33,446 bases of DNA, from assembly GCA_937905855.1 (NCBI GenBank), contig CALCWU010000192.1:1-33446 (forward strand), given 5' to 3'. Shown here one piece after another: positions 30,443 to 33,446 of this stretch. Both the position numbers and the translations under genes were made by a program. The stretch is from an uncultured Mollicutes bacterium (GTDB lineage Bacteria; Bacillota_I; Bacilli_A; Acholeplasmatales; Anaeroplasmataceae). Below the pieces are notes generated by a model. It was not told the DNA's origin. It saw only the letters and a program-made list of their open reading frames with translations, and did no database searches. Numbering within the stretch: the first letter of the stretch is position 1; the number at the start of each line of letters is the position of its first letter.

Positions 30443-32668
30443 TTAATTAAGATATAATTTATAAGTTTCAAGATATACTTGATTTTGTCCAGTAAAATGA
30501 CCCTTAATTTCAGATAATTTATCTTCAGTTAAACCATCTCTAACAATTCCATGGTATCCAGTGTATGACATATCACTCTTCCATAGAGTTGTGAAATATG
30601 TATTATCCTCACTAGCCTTTAAATTTTCATTATCAGTTGAAGATAAGCTCCAGAATGTAGGAACGCACTTATTAAATCCGTTAGGGTTTGTACTAATAGC
30701 TAAAGACATAACGCCAGCAGCAATTGCTTCAGTAACATTATTTAAACCAGTTTGACCACTAGCATTTGTAACTTGATAATCCAAAGCATCACTACGAACA
30801 TGTCCGATACCATGAGTTGAACCAACGAAGCAACGATACCAGTTATTCCAACCAAGTGACTTATTATCACCAGTATAGATTTCAGCTAAAACAGTAGGAT
30901 TAATTTTTGGAGCAACAACACCATTTGGCAAAGTAACTGTCTTATCGCCATCACGATATGCAGTAGGACCAAAGTCTTGTAGGTTTGCACCTTCAGTTGT
31001 AAAGATTGAATCAATAACAGCTAAAGCACCAGCAATATTATCACTATTCTTTGGAACAACCCAACCACCTGATTTTAATGCACGAGTATCTTCAGAGTGA
31101 CGAGTATAATTATAAGTTGTATGATCATCATTTGCCCACTTAGTTACTGGAGCTAAAATTGGCATAAATCCATTAGTCTTAGATCCAGTAGTACCACTTT
31201 GATAATCATCTGGTGCATTATATTGAGCAGATGTAGCATTATAATCATATTCCATAAATAATTGACCTTCAGGAATCAAATTCTTAGCAAAGTTTGTCTT
31301 TCCATCAATCTTAGTAGCATAGTTTTCAAGAATTAATCCTTCGCTATATAGCTTATGAAGATTAGCTAAACCAACAGTATATGTTTCTTCTTCAGTTCTA
31401 GCATCATGAAGTTCACCATTAGCATCAAAATATAAGTAATCCTTTTCAGAATTTAATCCTTGAATACCCCAAATTGAAGCAAATTGAACAATGTTGTTTG
31501 CACGGCTGTTCTTATCCTCACGTGGTGATAAAACAGTAACCTTCTTATCTGTTGTACCAGTTAATAACTTAGAATTTGTCTTAACGCAACGCATTAAAGC
31601 AACTAATTCATCAGCATTATAGCATGCATTCTTTGATACATAAATATCAGAAAGTTTTTCATAAATTTTACCAGGTCCAACATACTCACCATAAGTTGCC
31701 TTTAAGTATTCCTTTAAAGCAGTTGTTAAAGTTTGACCATTTTTAACATCTAATGCATTTTGCTTATCAATAATGTTTTCAGTAGAAGTTACAGTGATAT
31801 CTGTCTTCTTTCCATCAACACCAATAACAGCAATCTTCTCATTTTGATACTTTGGTATGAACTTCTCATATGAAGTAGTAATTGTATCAGTTGTATCATA
31901 AACTGCATTATCATCATCTAGAAGCTTCTTAGTCATATTAGTATCCATTAAGAACATCTTCTCGATTGAATCCTTACCATCGAAATAAGGTACAACATAC
32001 ATTTGATTATTTTCATTAATTAATTGTTTTGCAACTTCTGGGTTAGCATATAACCATTTTTTGAAATTAGGCATATAGTTGTCTAAATATTCAAGTAAGT
32101 TTAATAAGTCACCATTTGCAGCAGCCTTATCCATATTTGCAGCTGAGTTCATCCATAAATCAACAGTAGCTGTTTGACCCTTATCATTATTTGATGATAC
32201 AGTTGTAACAAATTTTGTACCTGAACTTGGTGAAACATAAATCTTATCATATTGGTTATCATCTGTATGTACTGAATAATCAGCAACGTCACGGATTTCA
32301 ACACCATTCATTGTTCCAAATTCTTTCCATGTTGGAAGAATATCACCTGGTTGATAAGTCTTGTTTTCAATTGGGTTAGAATATGCAGAAGAACCAGTAT
32401 AACTTACACCATATGATAAGCTATCGCTCTTCTTATAGTTGATCATAACATCAACCTTTGCTCCCTTTGTTCCAGCATCCTTTTGTTCAACAGTTGGGAT
32501 TACATATCCTTTTGAACTTGAGCTGCTTGATTGAATAGTACCAGAATTTTGGCTATTACCAGTGCCTGAAGCAGCGCCTGTGCTAGTCGCACCATCATTC
32601 TTACATCCAGCAACAGCTAATACAGAACATAAGCCCAATGCAACTAACGAAATCTTTTTAATTTTCAT
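30443..32668 (-). CDS. Large extracellular sugar-binding lipoprotein of an ABC importer (LplA-like)
   Basis: It is the substrate-capturing lipoprotein of the importer, anchored outside the membrane. The 741-residue product has a signal peptide with lipobox AVAGC (Cys22), a Gly/Ser/Thr-rich linker (about 25-54) and then the binding-protein body. It is larger than typical CUT1 binding proteins (about 420-560), as in LplA-type proteins for polysaccharide fragments. Tyr, Trp and Asp are frequent, for example GWNNWYRCFVGSTHG near residue 606, as expected for sugar stacking. ATG 32668 has GGAG upstream. The permease gene ends 32 bases before it, giving the common LplC-LplA order. The pectin context suggests an oligogalacturonide or related ligand. 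Confidence 0.9.
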   Translation of the reverse strand: MKIKKISLVALGLCSVLAVAGCKNDGATSTGAASGTGNSQNSGTIQSSSSSSKGYVIPTVEQKDAGTKGAKVDVMINYKKSDSLSYGVSYTGSSAYSNPIENKTYQPGDILPTWKEFGTMNGVEIRDVADYSVHTDDNQYDKIYVSPSSGTKFVTTVSSNNDKGQTATVDLWMNSAANMDKAAANGDLLNLLEYLDNYMPNFKKWLYANPEVAKQLINENNQMYVVPYFDGKDSIEKMFLMDTNMTKKLLDDDNAVYDTTDTITTSYEKFIPKYQNEKIAVIGVDGKKTDITVTSTENIIDKQNALDVKNGQTLTTALKEYLKATYGEYVGPGKIYEKLSDIYVSKNACYNADELVALMRCVKTNSKLLTGTTDKKVTVLSPREDKNSRANNIVQFASIWGIQGLNSEKDYLYFDANGELHDARTEEETYTVGLANLHKLYSEGLILENYATKIDGKTNFAKNLIPEGQLFMEYDYNATSAQYNAPDDYQSGTTGSKTNGFMPILAPVTKWANDDHTTYNYTRHSEDTRALKSGGWVVPKNSDNIAGALAVIDSIFTTEGANLQDFGPTAYRDGDKTVTLPNGVVAPKINPTVLAEIYTGDNKSLGWNNWYRCFVGSTHGIGHVRSDALDYQVTNASGQTGLNNVTEAIAAGVMSLAISTNPNGFNKCVPTFWSLSSTDNENLKASEDNTYFTTLWKSDMSYTGYHGIVRDGLTEDKLSEIKGHFTGQNQVYLETYKLYLN

Positions 32669-32700
32669 TGTTTCTTTCTCCTTTTTTCTTTTCTTTCTAT

Positions 32701-33446
32701 CTATTCTTTAACTCCACCAACGTTAACACCCGCTGCAAAATATTTTGAAATCATTGGGTAAATAACGATGATTGGAATGATAGAACAAACTATCATTGCA
32801 AATCTAATAGAGTCAATTGCGAATGTTCCATAGTCTTCAAATTCGCCCGCCTCCATATAGCTTCGGATGACTACTTGTAGCGGAGCGTCATCAACTCCTA
32901 ATAACATTTGTGCCCATAAGTAACCATTCCAACGAGCAATTGCATAAAACATTGTAACTGTTGCAATAGTTGCTTTAGACATAGGCATATAAATCTTTGT
33001 CAAAATTTGGAATTCAGTAGCACCATCTATTGTAGCAGCTTCCTCTATTTCAGTAGGAACACCACTAAATCCATTTCTTAACAAGATTATGTTGAACGCA
33101 TTAAATCCAAGTGCAATAATAAACATATATCTATTATTAACGTTAAATCTTTGGAAATTTTGTAATGTTGGTATCATACCAGCACTAAACCACATTGTAA
33201 ATACTAATAAGAAGTTAAATCCACGTCTCCACATCAATCTTGTTTTAGATAGAGCATAACCTCCAGTTATACCAACAAGCATTGATACTAATGTACCATA
33301 AATTGTAAAGAATATTGTGTTACAATATGCTTTCCAAAACGCTTCCAAACTAATAACATATTTAACAGCATCTAATTGAAAGCCAACTGGTAAGAAATTA
33401 ACCTTTCCACCTTCAACAGCAGCTTTGCTAGAAACTGCAGCAGAAC
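32701..33446 (-). CDS. Carbohydrate ABC transporter permease (LplC/YtcP-like), 5' end cut by window edge
   Basis: This is one of two inner-membrane permeases of the importer. The visible 247 codons run open to the window edge, so the true start lies outside; the in-frame TTG at 33348 is not the start. Upstream residues read VNFLPVGFQLDAVKYVIS, the typical segment before helix 2 of LplC-type proteins. The coupling helix motif EEAATIDGATEFQILTKIYMP (EAA loop) that docks to the ATPase is present. About five membrane helices are visible and the C-terminus ends GVNVGGVKE, as in family members. The partner permease LplB is expected just outside. Confidence 0.93.
   Translation of the reverse strand, partial: SAAVSSKAAVEGGKVNFLPVGFQLDAVKYVISLEAFWKAYCNTIFFTIYGTLVSMLVGITGGYALSKTRLMWRRGFNFLLVFTMWFSAGMIPTLQNFQRFNVNNRYMFIIALGFNAFNIILLRNGFSGVPTEIEEAATIDGATEFQILTKIYMPMSKATIATVTMFYAIARWNGYLWAQMLLGVDDAPLQVVIRSYMEAGEFEDYGTFAIDSIRFAMIVCSIIPIIVIYPMISKYFAAGVNVGGVKE

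Noticed and set aside
1..33446. tRNA or rRNA genes, CRISPR arrays, insertion sequences, prophage or a classical defence system
   Set aside because: None was seen on either strand: no cloverleaf-like segments, no regularly spaced repeats, no transposase, integrase or nuclease-helicase cassettes.

Overview
The window is AT-rich (about 30% G+C by eye) chromosomal DNA from a low-G+C Gram-positive bacterium. It uses the standard code: Trp is TGG, and TGA is a real stop in cca, rpiB and atpD. Several things point to the class Bacilli in the broad sense. These are the order rpiB-upp-atpZ-atpI-atpBEFHAGDC-ywzB followed by spoIIQ and spoIIID, the pair walJ-rlmH, the exoribonuclease YhaM, an MsmX/UgpC-type ATPase, and lipoprotein signal peptides. 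The pectin and sugar genes would suit a gut anaerobe of the Erysipelotrichia-like lineages; this is inference. Three sporulation-family genes (spoIIQ, spoIIID and a 34-residue YjcZ-type gene) suggest a spore former or a recent descendant of one. No tRNA, rRNA, CRISPR array, transposon or prophage was seen, and no stretch above 300 bases lacks a gene.

Layout. 1-1179: tagaturonate reductase uxaB, cut by the window edge, with its own promoter, a palindromic candidate operator and a cre-like hairpin upstream. 1329-2798: rlmH, walJ and the small yjcZ-type gene, all on the minus strand. 3021-8917: two tandem, very large paralogous lipoproteins (1025 and 939 residues) on the plus strand. They look like hugely expanded PrsA/SurA-type foldases with EF-hand-like acidic loops. 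8985-10010: an M42 aminopeptidase. 10048-14124: a cca-pulA-yhaM operon, minus strand. 14176-15741: a DegV-family gene and a divergent YigZ/IMPACT gene. 15722-16736: spoIIID and spoIIQ. 16786-25022: the rpiB-upp-ATP synthase operon, with ywzB just past its terminator. 25169-33446: a carbohydrate ABC transporter operon. It holds a permease (partial), a large solute-binding lipoprotein, an MsmX-type ATPase and an intracellular GH28 polygalacturonase-family enzyme. Interleaved are four unrecognised four-helix membrane proteins in two pairs, one pair on each side of the ATPase.

How it fits together. The right-hand operon probably imports a pectin-derived oligosaccharide, which the cytoplasmic GH28 enzyme trims to galacturonate. 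UxaB at the far left reduces tagaturonate in the same catabolic route. The middle of the window is conserved housekeeping: energy, uracil salvage, pentose phosphates, tRNA CCA addition, rRNA modification and RNA turnover. The regions most likely to hold undescribed biology are the tandem giant lipoproteins and the paired membrane proteins of the ABC locus.
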